This document shows, piece by piece, positions 1 through 8,181 of a DNA stretch of 20,430 bases. Numbering within the stretch: the first letter of the stretch is position 1; each line of letters begins with the position of its first letter. The position numbers and the translations under genes are program-made. Origin of the DNA: Coemansia sp. RSA 1804 (taxonomy: Eukaryota > Kickxellomycota > Kickxellomycetes > Kickxellales > Kickxellaceae); contig JANBTH010000333.1 in the NCBI GenBank assembly GCA_027578815.1, forward strand, positions 1-20,430. Direction: 5' to 3'. Under the pieces are notes generated by a model. The model worked only from the letters and a program-made list of their open reading frames with translations. It did no database searches and was not told the origin of the DNA.

Positions 1-1
1 T

Positions 2-130
2 CCGCTAATAGCGGCACTGTGTACCAGATTCAGCGCTGGAATCTTCAAGTCTGGGACCGATGGCAAGGTCGCTGATCCGAAGGCGCTTGAGCGGGTGTTT
101 GCAGCATACTTTAACAAAAATTTTTGTTAA
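2..130 (+). CDS. 3' end of an unidentified gene (partial, edge of window)
   Basis: The frame starting at base 2 is open for 42 codons and ends with TAA at 128-130. The visible C-terminus reads ...KSGTDGKVADPKALERVF... and then ...NKNFC, with a mixed charged/hydrophobic composition that looks like the tail of a globular protein. The other two plus frames stop early. I do not recognise the family, and the start lies outside the window. The stop codon falls within a perfect 22-bp palindrome (110-131). This could also be a chance open frame. Confidence 0.35.
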   Translation, partial: PLIAALCTRFSAGIFKSGTDGKVADPKALERVFAAYFNKNFC

Positions 131-131
131 A
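110..131. repeat. Perfect 22-bp A/T-rich palindrome
   Basis: Bases 110-131 read the same on both strands, with centre AAAAA|TTTTT flanked by TTTAAC and GTTAAA. It overlaps the stop codon of the edge frame. As RNA it would make an A/U hairpin, as DNA a symmetric site. A role in 3'-end formation is only inference. Confidence 0.8.
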
Positions 132-515
132 AAGAAACTAATGGGCGCATCAGGGGAGCAATACTTGCGTCTATCAAGTGTGTTTACTTACGGCGGATGG
201 ACGGTTGTGCGTTTTTCGTTGCCGTGAATGCCAGATCTGTGCGATGATGGCGCTGCAGGGAGAAAGGGAGAAATAAAGTGTATGCTGAACGCCTCCCGCC
301 GCCCGAAACTGTGTTGTTCATGCCTGCGTGGGAATAAAGTTTGGTGCTTGGCCATTGCAACTGTCGTGGTGGGGTCGTGTGCTTTGCATCTCCGCTGTTC
401 CCCCCTTTCTTCTCTTTTGTCTTGAAGGCCAGATGTGCTCTTGGCCATATTACTTTATTCTTTTGAAAGTTGAACTCAACAAAGAACAGGAACTCTCCGT
501 GTCGACGCTGGCAAG
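131..515. other. Intergenic spacer upstream of maleylacetoacetate isomerase gene
   Basis: No supported gene lies in this 385-base stretch. Small open frames on both strands (around 184-582) have no recognisable motif and overlap the next gene antisense. T-rich and TTCTTTTC-like segments at 405-440 fit a promoter or 5' UTR of the + strand gene at 516. No clear TATA box was seen. Confidence 0.5.
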
Positions 516-1181
516 ATGGATAATAATAGGCCCATCCTCTACACGTACTTTCGTTCATCGTCGGCAGCACGCGTGCGGATAGCGCTCAACCACAAGAAGA
601 TCGATTATGATGCGCGACCTATAAACCTGCTCCTAGACGAGCAAATGTCTGAGGAGTACACGGCTATGAATCCGGGCGGGACGGTTCCATGCATGGTGAT
701 TGATGGGCACACGATTTGCCAGTCAACGGCAATCCTAGAGTATCTGGAGGAAACCAGACCACAGGCCCCGCTGCTACCAAGGGATCCAGCAAGCCGCGCA
801 GCTGTGCGCGCAATTGTGGATGTTATCTGCAGCGGAATACAGCCATTGCAAAACCTGAGCGTTCTGAAGACGCTACCCGAGTCCGAGAGACAATCTTATG
901 CATGTGGCATCATCACAAAGGGTCTTGCTGTTGTGGAAAGGATGCTGGAGCGAACGGCAGGCCAGTTCTGCGTGGGCGATGAAGTGACCCTTGCCGACTG
1001 CTGCCTGGTTCCACAGCTGTACAACGCTTACCGCTATGGCGTGGACATCCCGGCCATGCCGCTTATACGCGCCATTGAAGCAAGGGCAAACGAGCTTCCC
1101 GCCTTCCGCTCTGCGCACTGGATGCAGCAGCCTGACTGTCCTGACGTGTTGAAGCAGCACAGCAAGCAAGCGAACCACTAG
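516..1181 (+). CDS. maiA: Maleylacetoacetate isomerase (zeta-class glutathione S-transferase)
   Basis: The 221-residue protein has the usual length of this family. It isomerises maleylacetoacetate to fumarylacetoacetate with glutathione as cofactor, the penultimate step of tyrosine/phenylalanine (homogentisate) degradation. The N-terminal thioredoxin-like half has YFRSSSAARVRIAL at residues 11-24, the zeta-class glutathione/catalytic segment, followed by NPGGTVPCMVIDG and the glutathione-contacting QS pair (Q69-S70) in QSTAILEYLEE. The helical C-terminal half has the family pattern LADCCLVPQLYNAYRYGVD. The first ATG (516) starts directly before the domain. The usual SSCS motif is SSSA here, so the glutathione-proximal Cys is replaced by Ser16. 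Fungal pathway genes are often clustered, but no other tyrosine-degradation gene is visible. Identification is firm at family level; a different zeta-GST role is possible. Confidence 0.93.
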   Translation: MDNNRPILYTYFRSSSAARVRIALNHKKIDYDARPINLLLDEQMSEEYTAMNPGGTVPCMVIDGHTICQSTAILEYLEETRPQAPLLPRDPASRAAVRAIVDVICSGIQPLQNLSVLKTLPESERQSYACGIITKGLAVVERMLERTAGQFCVGDEVTLADCCLVPQLYNAYRYGVDIPAMPLIRAIEARANELPAFRSAHWMQQPDCPDVLKQHSKQANH

Positions 1182-1693
1182 TTTTTTTTTTACCTTTTTC
1201 TTGGGGGTTGGAATGATTAGCTAATTTTTTTCTTAACCTTTTTAAAAGTAACCACTTTGCCTTCTTGTGTCAAAACCTTCTTTATCCTTCTTGCTCTCTT
1301 GTTTTTGTTTCTTGCACTTTTTCAATAGAAATAACAATCCAGTTCTTAATTGGTCATTCTGCTTTGCTTTTGTAAAGCGTCTTCTGGTTGCTGGGAATGA
1401 AACATAAAGGTGGCAGAATCGCTGTGCACGTTTGAATTTAGTATAAAACACTCACAGAATCTGCCTCTTTCTCTTTCAATCCTCTGAATTTTCTTTCTTA
1501 CAAATTATTATTCTTTTCTATTTTACTTTCTCATTCTTATATTTTGACACAGGAATAGTGACTTCCCACGCGTGCTGGTGTGGCATTATTATCAAACAGA
1601 ATTGCAAATAAAGTAAAATAAGTCGCTTAGTAGTGGGTCAACAGTGAGCCATATATAGACCAAGCACAGCGCCGTGCTTGCTCAAATCCGTCA
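1182..1693. other. Intergenic: isomerase 3' region and kinase gene promoter
   Basis: The spacer is 512 bases, strongly T-rich on the + strand from 1180 to 1540. It holds long T runs after the isomerase stop and no supported gene. AATAAA lies at 1607-1612. The last 50 bases hold the probable TATA element of the kinase gene. Confidence 0.5.
1650..1659 (+). promoter_or_regulatory. Probable TATA box (CCATATATAG) of the CTD kinase gene
   Basis: CCATATATAG sits about 35-45 bases upstream of the ATG at 1694. It is also one mismatch from a CArG/MADS-box site. The role is inferred from sequence and position only. Confidence 0.4.
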
Positions 1694-4213
1694 ATGTCGG
1701 CTAGCGAAAAACAAATGCAGAAAGATGTTGGAACATTGGCCGATGCACGAGACTCGGGCAGCAGCACTCACGGGTCTCGCATAACGAGCGACTACGGGAG
1801 AGCAAGGCCCCAGCACCGACCGTCTAGCCATGTCAGCCCTTACAATGGCGATAGACGCAATACGGGTAGTAGCAACCGCTCAGAGCGCAGCCTAGCATCG
1901 ATAGAGCGTGAATACGATCGTCACTCCCGGAACAATGGCAATAGCTGGGGACGCCAAAGAAGCGCACGAGGGTACTCTCCGGACAATAGAACATCGCAAA
2001 AACGAGATATCTACGATTGGCATAGATCCAGAGAGCGCACACGCAGTTCAAACGCCAGCAGCGTAGGGCACTCCGACCGCTATATGTCCAGATGGCAAGG
2101 TCATTTGCCTTTGAATCAGCAGGAACACCAGTCGTACGACCGTAAAGCCGGCAGCAATTACTCGGGTGAAGCTGCGAGAAATGAGGACAGAGACAGTGAT
2201 AGAGACAGGCCTCCGAGGCAATATGCTACAGCGATGCAGGTCGACAAGCAGGACCCGCCCCAGGAACGCCGTGACGAGGATGAATTAAAAGACACTGTAA
2301 ACTACCATAGAGAGGAGCGTGGTCCTAGCAACCATCTCGACTCTGGCGCTGCAGGATCGAGGGATGGATACAGTCGTCATGGCAGCTACCGCCACGACCC
2401 TCGTTATGAACAAAACAGTGAGCCACACAGCCAAAGAGCATACCGGAAGAGATCTAGGTCGCGTTCTCTTTCGACACGACAAAGGAGCTACAAGCATAGA
2501 TATGGCAGAGATTCTGCCGAGCACTATGCCTCACACAGAGATCGCTGGCGGCGGGACAGAGAAAGAGAATCTAGCCGTGAATATTCTAGAAGAAACTATC
2601 CATCAGCAAGCCTGCGCGCAGTATCGCGACAGAGATCCAGGTCACGCATTCGTGAGGGGAATAGACAATATTCCAGCTATGTAAATTCCCATGGTGGGGA
2701 CTCCTTTGGAGGGCGTGGAAGCCATCGTGGGTATTACGAGAGAGAAAACACGCGTATGGATTGCAGCTCACAATCTCCGTCGTTAAGACGAGCCTCTCCA
2801 CAGTTTGCTCCACCAGATGTATCGACATCACTTCGAATCACTGAGAGACTCGGCCATCCACCACCGCCTCCCTCAGCATCACCACCACCACTGCCCCCAT
2901 TGCCGACTCCTCTGAAGCAACACCAGACATCTCCTCCTCCTCCTCCTCCTCCTCCTCCTCCGCCGCCACCGCCTCCGCCTCCGATGTTAAAACCACAAAT
3001 GGCCTTTGGCTTAGGCCAGCCTGCACACTCTGCTACTGCCGTTCATGGCAAAAACAACTCAGCAGAAACAACCGGCAGTGTACAGTATCAATCAACAAAC
3101 CCGCCGTCACATATTGCAGCAGATGTCAGTGGTGCTGTGGTTTCCATTAACATGATTAGCGAAGCAGGTGCAACTAGTACGCCGACAACACCAGCCACAC
3201 CGAAGCAAAAAGGCGTGGTAGATGGGGCGCAGCTGTACACACGGATCAGTATGGTTGGAGAAGGGACCTATGGAAAGGTATACAAGGCGCGAAACAGAGA
3301 ATCGGGGCGGATTGTTGCGCTGAAGCGGATGCGTGTTGAAACGGATCGCGAGGGATTTCCAATAACCGCGATGCGCGAAATACGTTTGCTTAAACAACTG
3401 AAGCACCCAAACATTACACAAGTGCTGGATGTCATTCCTGATGGAAACAGCGCCGTGTACATGGTTATGGAGTACATGGACTATGATCTGTCGGGGCTAG
3501 CCAACCATCCACAGTGGAACCCAGAACCAGCTCACAAAAAGTCGCTAATGCACCAGTTGCTTGAAGGTTTGGCGTTTATGCACGAGCGTGGAATTCTTCA
3601 TCGGGATATCAAGGGCTCAAACCTTCTCGTTAACCAGCATGGCCAGGTCAAGTATGTGGATTTTGGTCTGGCTCGGTCCTTCCATCACACGCGGATGCAA
3701 GAGCTCACTAATCGTGTCATAACGCTGTGGTACCGGCCGCCAGAGCTTCTCCTAGGAACTACAGTATATGGGCCCGAGGTTGACATCTGGTCTCTTGGAT
3801 GTGTGCTGCTGGAGCTTTTTACGAAGAAGCCTGCGTTCCAGGGTCAAAATGATATTGACCAGCTCGAACAGATCTTCAAGCTCTTGGGCACGCCCTCGCC
3901 TGAGGTTTGGAATTCGTTCAGAAAGCTCCCCTGGACATGCTACATGACGCCAAACACTCGCTACGAAAACTGCTTGCGCACAATGCTCAGCCCAAAGATG
4001 CCCTCCTCTGCCATTGATCTGATCGGTTGGATGCTTTCTCTTAGTCCCGCCGAACGCCCGTCAGCTGCAGACTGTTTATCTCACGCCTACTTTGTCGAGT
4101 CTCCTGCGCCTGTGGCGCCGTCATCGTTTCCTGTATCTGGGGACTGGCACGAGTACGAATCAAAGGCCGAGCGCAGGAAGCGCAGACAGGCAGCCAAGCA
4201 CAGCCAAAAGTAG
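1694..4213 (+). CDS. CTK1: CTD kinase catalytic subunit, CDK12/Ctk1-type cyclin-dependent kinase
   Basis: This 839-residue nuclear kinase is predicted to phosphorylate the RNA polymerase II C-terminal repeat with a cyclin-K/Ctk2-type partner during elongation. Residues 1-380 are disordered and rich in RS, SR, RD and RE dipeptides. A proline-rich stretch includes 17 consecutive prolines (414-430), encoded mainly by a CCT repeat. The kinase domain spans about 515-800: glycine loop GEGTYG (522-527), VALK lysine K544, cyclin-binding helix PITAMRE (556-562), HRDIKGSN with catalytic D638, DFG at 656-658, T-loop threonine T672 in LTNRV, and WYRPPE. After the kinase come DWHEYESKAERRKRRQ and a basic tail, like the HE/polybasic extension of CDK12. 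PITAMRE, HRDIKGSN and this tail favour CDK12/Ctk1 over CDK9/Bur1. There is no intron in the CDS. Confidence 0.93.
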   Translation: MSASEKQMQKDVGTLADARDSGSSTHGSRITSDYGRARPQHRPSSHVSPYNGDRRNTGSSNRSERSLASIEREYDRHSRNNGNSWGRQRSARGYSPDNRTSQKRDIYDWHRSRERTRSSNASSVGHSDRYMSRWQGHLPLNQQEHQSYDRKAGSNYSGEAARNEDRDSDRDRPPRQYATAMQVDKQDPPQERRDEDELKDTVNYHREERGPSNHLDSGAAGSRDGYSRHGSYRHDPRYEQNSEPHSQRAYRKRSRSRSLSTRQRSYKHRYGRDSAEHYASHRDRWRRDRERESSREYSRRNYPSASLRAVSRQRSRSRIREGNRQYSSYVNSHGGDSFGGRGSHRGYYERENTRMDCSSQSPSLRRASPQFAPPDVSTSLRITERLGHPPPPPSASPPPLPPLPTPLKQHQTSPPPPPPPPPPPPPPPPPMLKPQMAFGLGQPAHSATAVHGKNNSAETTGSVQYQSTNPPSHIAADVSGAVVSINMISEAGATSTPTTPATPKQKGVVDGAQLYTRISMVGEGTYGKVYKARNRESGRIVALKRMRVETDREGFPITAMREIRLLKQLKHPNITQVLDVIPDGNSAVYMVMEYMDYDLSGLANHPQWNPEPAHKKSLMHQLLEGLAFMHERGILHRDIKGSNLLVNQHGQVKYVDFGLARSFHHTRMQELTNRVITLWYRPPELLLGTTVYGPEVDIWSLGCVLLELFTKKPAFQGQNDIDQLEQIFKLLGTPSPEVWNSFRKLPWTCYMTPNTRYENCLRTMLSPKMPSSAIDLIGWMLSLSPAERPSAADCLSHAYFVESPAPVAPSSFPVSGDWHEYESKAERRKRRQAAKHSQK
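2931..2983 (+). repeat. CCT/CCG trinucleotide repeat encoding polyproline
   Basis: Nine CCT codons followed by mixed CCG/CCA/CCT codons give 17 prolines in the kinase. The pure CCT part is a likely length-variable microsatellite. A shorter proline-rich run precedes it at about 2855-2910. Confidence 0.85.
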
Positions 4214-4640
4214 CAGCAAATAGCCATACAGGATACCGCTGTTTGTGATGTTCAGCGTTCGTCCTACTGCTGCAGCCTTTTTTTTGTGATATAGTTTACG
4301 CCCGAAAAGCATTTGCATGTGCGGAAGCATACTTACTTGTTCTTTAAATGTTCTTTGTTTATCTCTCGAGACTATCTTTGCTTTACCACAACGATGAAAA
4401 CCTTACAAGTCAGCACAGCAAATGATCAGTTTGCCAAATGCCACCTGCCAATATTCCCATATGTGCTAGTTATTTTGCAATCCAAATTTGCGGCTATATG
4501 TTGGGGATAGAGTTATCGTTTCGAAAAAGAAAAGCTTTTATTCCTCTCCTTGTCCCTATTCTACGCGATTTTTTATTTTTTTAAAACCGAATTCTCTCCT
4601 GTATTCCTGTACTTTTACATTTCTATTCACAAGAAAGGCA
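4214..4640. other. Intergenic between CTD kinase and MBIP-like genes
   Basis: The spacer is 427 bases and AT-rich, with T runs after the kinase stop and again at 4550-4625 before the next ATG. The reading frame of the next gene stays open upstream to 4488, but that extension encodes an aromatic/Ser-rich, non-conserved segment and is better read as 5' UTR. No other gene was seen. Confidence 0.5.
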
Positions 4641-5786
4641 ATGGAACAAAAAGCACTGCAAAACAGCTGGGTGCATCTTTTTGAAGAGTTCTTTGGACGA
4701 ATGGAACTTTGCCAATGTCTACGCACTTTGAAGATTGAAACTACAACGTATCCTGCTGGTTTGTCGGACAAAATGCTAGAGGTCCATTTGCGCCATCTCT
4801 CTGATGGAATTCAGGATCTGCTACGCAAGCATGCCGACCGGGAACCTTCCGACCATGTGCATGCTGCTCCAGAAGAAGAAGCGAGGACAAATGTCGTTCA
4901 GGATATCGCCCAGAGTGCTGCAAGCAAGGAGGTGATTGTTAACCGCATCGATGCTTTTATTGAGGTCCAAAGAAAGGAGATAGACAGCAATAACCGCCAA
5001 GAATTTCTAGTTCCAGAGAAAGGGCGGGAATCTACATGCGCGCGCACAGATGCGAGTGGAAGCAGCCAGGGCGTGAAGATTCAACCCGACTCTGCTCAGG
5101 ACGGTAGCAACAACACCGCCTTGAAGCGCCTTGTTACAATGGACAAAGACACTGAAGCCACAAAAGAGGGACCAAAGGCATCTTTACTGGGCGGGCTTGA
5201 AGAGCGTGTAGAGAACATCCGCGATCATCTCAATGTTAAGTTTGTTCCTGCAACAGATAACATATACACCAGAGTTTCTGCGTTAGAAGACCGCATAATG
5301 ATGCTAGAAAGTGAGTTTCCTCCCTGGTCTGCCGAGCATTTTCACCAGCCAGGCCGAAAGTACCTGCAGACCCCACCCATAGCGATATACCGGGTGCTGC
5401 CATCCCAATCCGAGGGTGCTCATGTTCCCGGCAAGTCGCCATGTTCGTCTCCGACAGCAATGAGTGGTAAATCAGTTACCTCTCCAGTGAGCCAGACAGA
5501 AAAGCCGAGATCCAAACCACAAACGGCAGGCATTGGTACTCTGCAGCCGGAACCAGCAGCCAGCAAGCGCAGAAAAACGGGCTCCTTGATTGTCTCGCCC
5601 TTGGATAGAACAGGAAAGCCCATATTCCACGCTTGTGGTCGTGGCGTGAACTCTTCACTAACAAGGTCCGTTCTTGCGCAGTTGCAGTCCAGACAGCGGG
5701 CATCCGCAGAGCCGCAGCAAGATAGCCGACAGCACCCGCGTTCAGTAGAGAATCCGCCAGATGCACCGACGGGCACCGATTCCTGA
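4641..5786 (+). CDS. MBIP: MBIP-like protein (MAP3K12-binding inhibitory protein 1 family; ATAC-type subunit)
   Basis: The start is the ATG at 4641, giving 381 residues. The frame is open to 4488, but the upstream part looks like translated T-rich leader. Two blocks match my knowledge of the animal MBIP family. One is a charged helix at 98-122, IVNRIDAFIEVQRKEIDSNN followed by RQEF, like the R-I-x-x-FI-x-x-K-x-x-EI-N-x-x-N-x-x-EF pattern. The other is at 186-234: LEERVENIRDHL, then IYTRVSALEDRIMMLES and a final SAEHF, like the MBIP IE-x-HL ... Y-x-R-x-x-xLEDRIL-x-LE ... SPEYF element. In animals MBIP is a stable subunit of the ATAC histone acetyltransferase complex and binds MAP3K12. The C-terminal third is low-complexity with a nuclear-signal-like KRRK (309-312). 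The gene converges with the GTPase gene 74 bases away. Family assignment is by motif memory, so moderate. Confidence 0.65.
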   Translation: MEQKALQNSWVHLFEEFFGRMELCQCLRTLKIETTTYPAGLSDKMLEVHLRHLSDGIQDLLRKHADREPSDHVHAAPEEEARTNVVQDIAQSAASKEVIVNRIDAFIEVQRKEIDSNNRQEFLVPEKGRESTCARTDASGSSQGVKIQPDSAQDGSNNTALKRLVTMDKDTEATKEGPKASLLGGLEERVENIRDHLNVKFVPATDNIYTRVSALEDRIMMLESEFPPWSAEHFHQPGRKYLQTPPIAIYRVLPSQSEGAHVPGKSPCSSPTAMSGKSVTSPVSQTEKPRSKPQTAGIGTLQPEPAASKRRKTGSLIVSPLDRTGKPIFHACGRGVNSSLTRSVLAQLQSRQRASAEPQQDSRQHPRSVENPPDAPTGTDS

Positions 5787-5838
5787 GTGTTGTTTGGAAA
5801 CGACTCTTTAGGTTTACAAGGCAGAAACAGTGCTGACT

Positions 5839-5848
5839 AATAAATAAA
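5839..5848 (+). terminator. Tandem AATAAA polyadenylation signals of the MBIP-like gene
   Basis: Two overlapping AATAAA hexamers start at 5839 and 5843, about 55 bases after the stop. They lie in the 74-base convergent spacer, so the mRNA probably overlaps the 3' end of the opposing GTPase gene. Confidence 0.6.
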
Positions 5849-5860
5849 AACAATGCATTA

Positions 5861-7600
5861 TCATATAGCGTCGGCTATATGGCCAGCAAAGACTAGGCTC
5901 TGTCCGTCCCGAGCAACAATGGGCATTCCAGGAGACAAGTAGTCATAGACATTGTCCTCGAATCTCAGCCTCACAACCACACAGTTGCGACCAAAGTCGC
6001 TTTGCTTCTGAGAATGGCTGACACTGCCCGTGTCCTCTTTTATCTCTAGAACATGGGCCAGACGATATGCAGAACGGATATGAACAACGACAGACTGCAT
6101 GCTCTGAAACTCCTGGCTCAGAATCGCTATGCGTGCGCAGAACTCGTTTGAAACCCACCTCGCTCCAAGACTTCTCAGGTAGCCCGTGTCCAAAATAACC
6201 ATACCCTTCTCTATGGACAGCGGCTTGTGTGTCGTGATTGCAAGCGCAGCGCTCGTGCCGGCCTTGGCCATTTCAGTTGGTATTCGAAGAGTATGGATGG
6301 AGCTGATCTCGATGTCGGCAAATTCGCCAGAGCTGCTTGGTCCAATGGAAAGATGCTTTTTGACAGTGGTTGCATCGATGGTGACGCAGCCTCGGCTGAC
6401 CCATCCGGTAACAACAGTGCCGATGTTGTCGAGAGAGTACGTGTGTTCGACGTGGAACTCGAACGAGGGGCAAGCTGCTGTATCACGCCCCTGCGTGTCT
6501 GGCGTCTGAAAGGTTTTCGACAGAACAGCAGTCAGCTCGTCAAAGTCAAGAGTCCGCACAGCCGACGTGGTGAATATAGGCACCACAACAAGGTCCATCA
6601 TGTCCTTGGCAAGCTGCGTGGTGTCGATGGCAGCGGTTACAATGCACCTGCCTCGGGCGGGTACGGTCACATCCAGAGTGGCCAGGATGTCATGCATCAG
6701 AGCAGCAAAGGTTGTCTTGACGGCAATGTCCATCTTTGTGAGGACAATCATCATGGGCATTCTGAGCACTGCGGCTATTCTCAGGTACTCACGCGTCGTT
6801 TCTGGTACAGATCCGCGATCCGCAGCAATGGCTACGCAGAACGCGTGGGGCGAATGGCCCACAATTGCTCTGGCGGTGGTCTTCAAGTGCTTTGCAAAGC
6901 CGCAGGTATCAATGAATGTGACCACGTGACGAGAGCGCTGGTGTATCTGCTCTGCGCTGCGGTTGTTTGCATAGTTCATCACCTGGCCATCGGCACCAAA
7001 GCCAACCACGCCCAGAGCAATCGAGCTTGTTCTTCCAGACTCGATCTCGTGGCGGTGGCGAAGGAGATTGAGCCTCGCCTTTCCGCGGCCGTCATCGGGC
7101 TCGCCATACGTCAGGCAGCCAAGCACGGTTGACTTTCCAGCGCCTAGATCGCCCAGAACAGCCACCCGCACTTCAGTCCGCGGAATGTCGCTGCGCTGGT
7201 CTATGCGCACCTCGGCAACCACCCTGCTGTTCTGGCCTTCAAGCACTCGCTTTCCGATGGACACTATGGCAACGTTAGCCAGTTGAAGAGCCATGTTCTG
7301 GATGACCGATATGGTGGTCTCTAGCTCAGTTTCAGTTATGCCTACCAGATAGCCATCATCCCGCACACCAACCATGTACACCGCATGTCCGTTACCCTCG
7401 GCAAGCCGCCACTGAAGCTGGGTGGCGAGGTGTGTGATGCGGGAGTCTGACACGGCCTCGAGCTTGGTCTTGTACTCTACATTTCCAGAACGGTCCATCT
7501 CAGGCGGAAGCCGCGAGACAGTCTCGTCAAGGAGCGAGCAATTCTCGTTGCCACTGCCAATGGCAGCTTCGTCAGAGTATAGCGTGTCTCGCATCGACAT
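5861..7600 (-). CDS. GTPBP1: GTPBP1/GTPBP2-like translational GTPase
   Basis: The protein has 579 residues, a little shorter than animal GTPBP1. Family members are EF1A/EF-Tu-related GTPases implicated in ribosome rescue and mRNA turnover. Motifs in order: G1 GDLGAGKST (150-158); the diagnostic GTPBP1 segment after it, with GRGKARLNLLRHRHEIESGR and then TSS (G2 threonine T191); G3 DTCGFAKH (231-238); G4 TKMD (288-291); then beta-barrel domains with YSLDNIGTVVTGWVSRG and GTSAALAI-type segments. The N-terminal 140 residues carry the family's pre-G domain (TQLQWRLAEG, AVYMVGVRDDGYLVG). In G3 the family pattern is DLAGHEKY; here the catalytic His is Phe235 and the Tyr is His. The change is read directly from the DNA at 6895-6905. 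The start is the first ATG. The gene is divergent from the HECT gene. The family call is strong. Confidence 0.9.
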   Translation of the reverse strand: MSMRDTLYSDEAAIGSGNENCSLLDETVSRLPPEMDRSGNVEYKTKLEAVSDSRITHLATQLQWRLAEGNGHAVYMVGVRDDGYLVGITETELETTISVIQNMALQLANVAIVSIGKRVLEGQNSRVVAEVRIDQRSDIPRTEVRVAVLGDLGAGKSTVLGCLTYGEPDDGRGKARLNLLRHRHEIESGRTSSIALGVVGFGADGQVMNYANNRSAEQIHQRSRHVVTFIDTCGFAKHLKTTARAIVGHSPHAFCVAIAADRGSVPETTREYLRIAAVLRMPMMIVLTKMDIAVKTTFAALMHDILATLDVTVPARGRCIVTAAIDTTQLAKDMMDLVVVPIFTTSAVRTLDFDELTAVLSKTFQTPDTQGRDTAACPSFEFHVEHTYSLDNIGTVVTGWVSRGCVTIDATTVKKHLSIGPSSSGEFADIEISSIHTLRIPTEMAKAGTSAALAITTHKPLSIEKGMVILDTGYLRSLGARWVSNEFCARIAILSQEFQSMQSVVVHIRSAYRLAHVLEIKEDTGSVSHSQKQSDFGRNCVVVRLRFEDNVYDYLSPGMPIVARDGQSLVFAGHIADAI

Positions 7601-8181
7601 AGCAGGAGGGGTGTGTGTATTGAGTCTATGTGTGCAGTCTTTGAAATGTGCTAGCGCGGAAGAGTGCGGTCAGCATCAGTTGGTGCTAAAGAAAAGACGG
7701 TTTGCATTTACAAAAGAAAAGAGAATGGCTAGTGGTTCAAAAGCGAGATATGCGGGCAAAAGCGAGAAACCGTGCAATGTGTGTGCTCTTGTAAATGGCT
7801 TTATAGATAAAGAGCAAAAAAAAGGGAGAGAAAAGAAATACAAGTCAAAGAGCTTCAGGTTGTGACGTGGTAAGAGGAAACCGCAGCATTTGAGACAAGC
7901 AAGACAGCGGACGCTGCGTCATTGGCTATTGCGATGCTGTAGAGCTTACCGCAGTTCATATGCAAAACCCACTTTTTTTCTTCTTTCAGCTGGCCATTTC
8001 CATTTGTGCTTTGCCTCCGCTTTCTTCTTTTTTGAGCTTGGCATGTTGTTTTTTTTTGTCTTTCTTTAACTCCAAAGCCTTGCCTCTGGAAGTCTAGTTC
8101 TTTATCTATCTTTGTACTTTGCTTGGCTTTCTAAACCAGGGGTTGGTTCTGCGGCCGGGGCTTCTGCAATTTGTCCAAATC
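7601..8181. promoter_or_regulatory. Divergent promoter region between GTPBP1-like and HECT ligase genes
   Basis: This 581-base spacer sits between two outward-facing starts. It has ATTGG (inverted CCAAT) at 7921-7925, an A/G-rich tract at 7816-7850, and several T/C-rich tracts at 7971-8060 on the HECT side. No supported gene lies here. The HECT frame is open back to 8119 but has no ATG before 8182. Confidence 0.5.

Noticed and set aside
4488..4640. Upstream in-frame extension of the MBIP-like gene (51 codons)
   Set aside because: It translates a T-rich leader into Phe/Ser/Tyr-rich sequence; the ATG at 4641 is a better start.
6227..7132. 301-residue + strand open frame opposite the GTPBP1-like gene
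   Set aside because: It lies entirely antisense to a gene with intact GTPase motifs, has no recognisable motif, and is explained by codon bias of the real strand.
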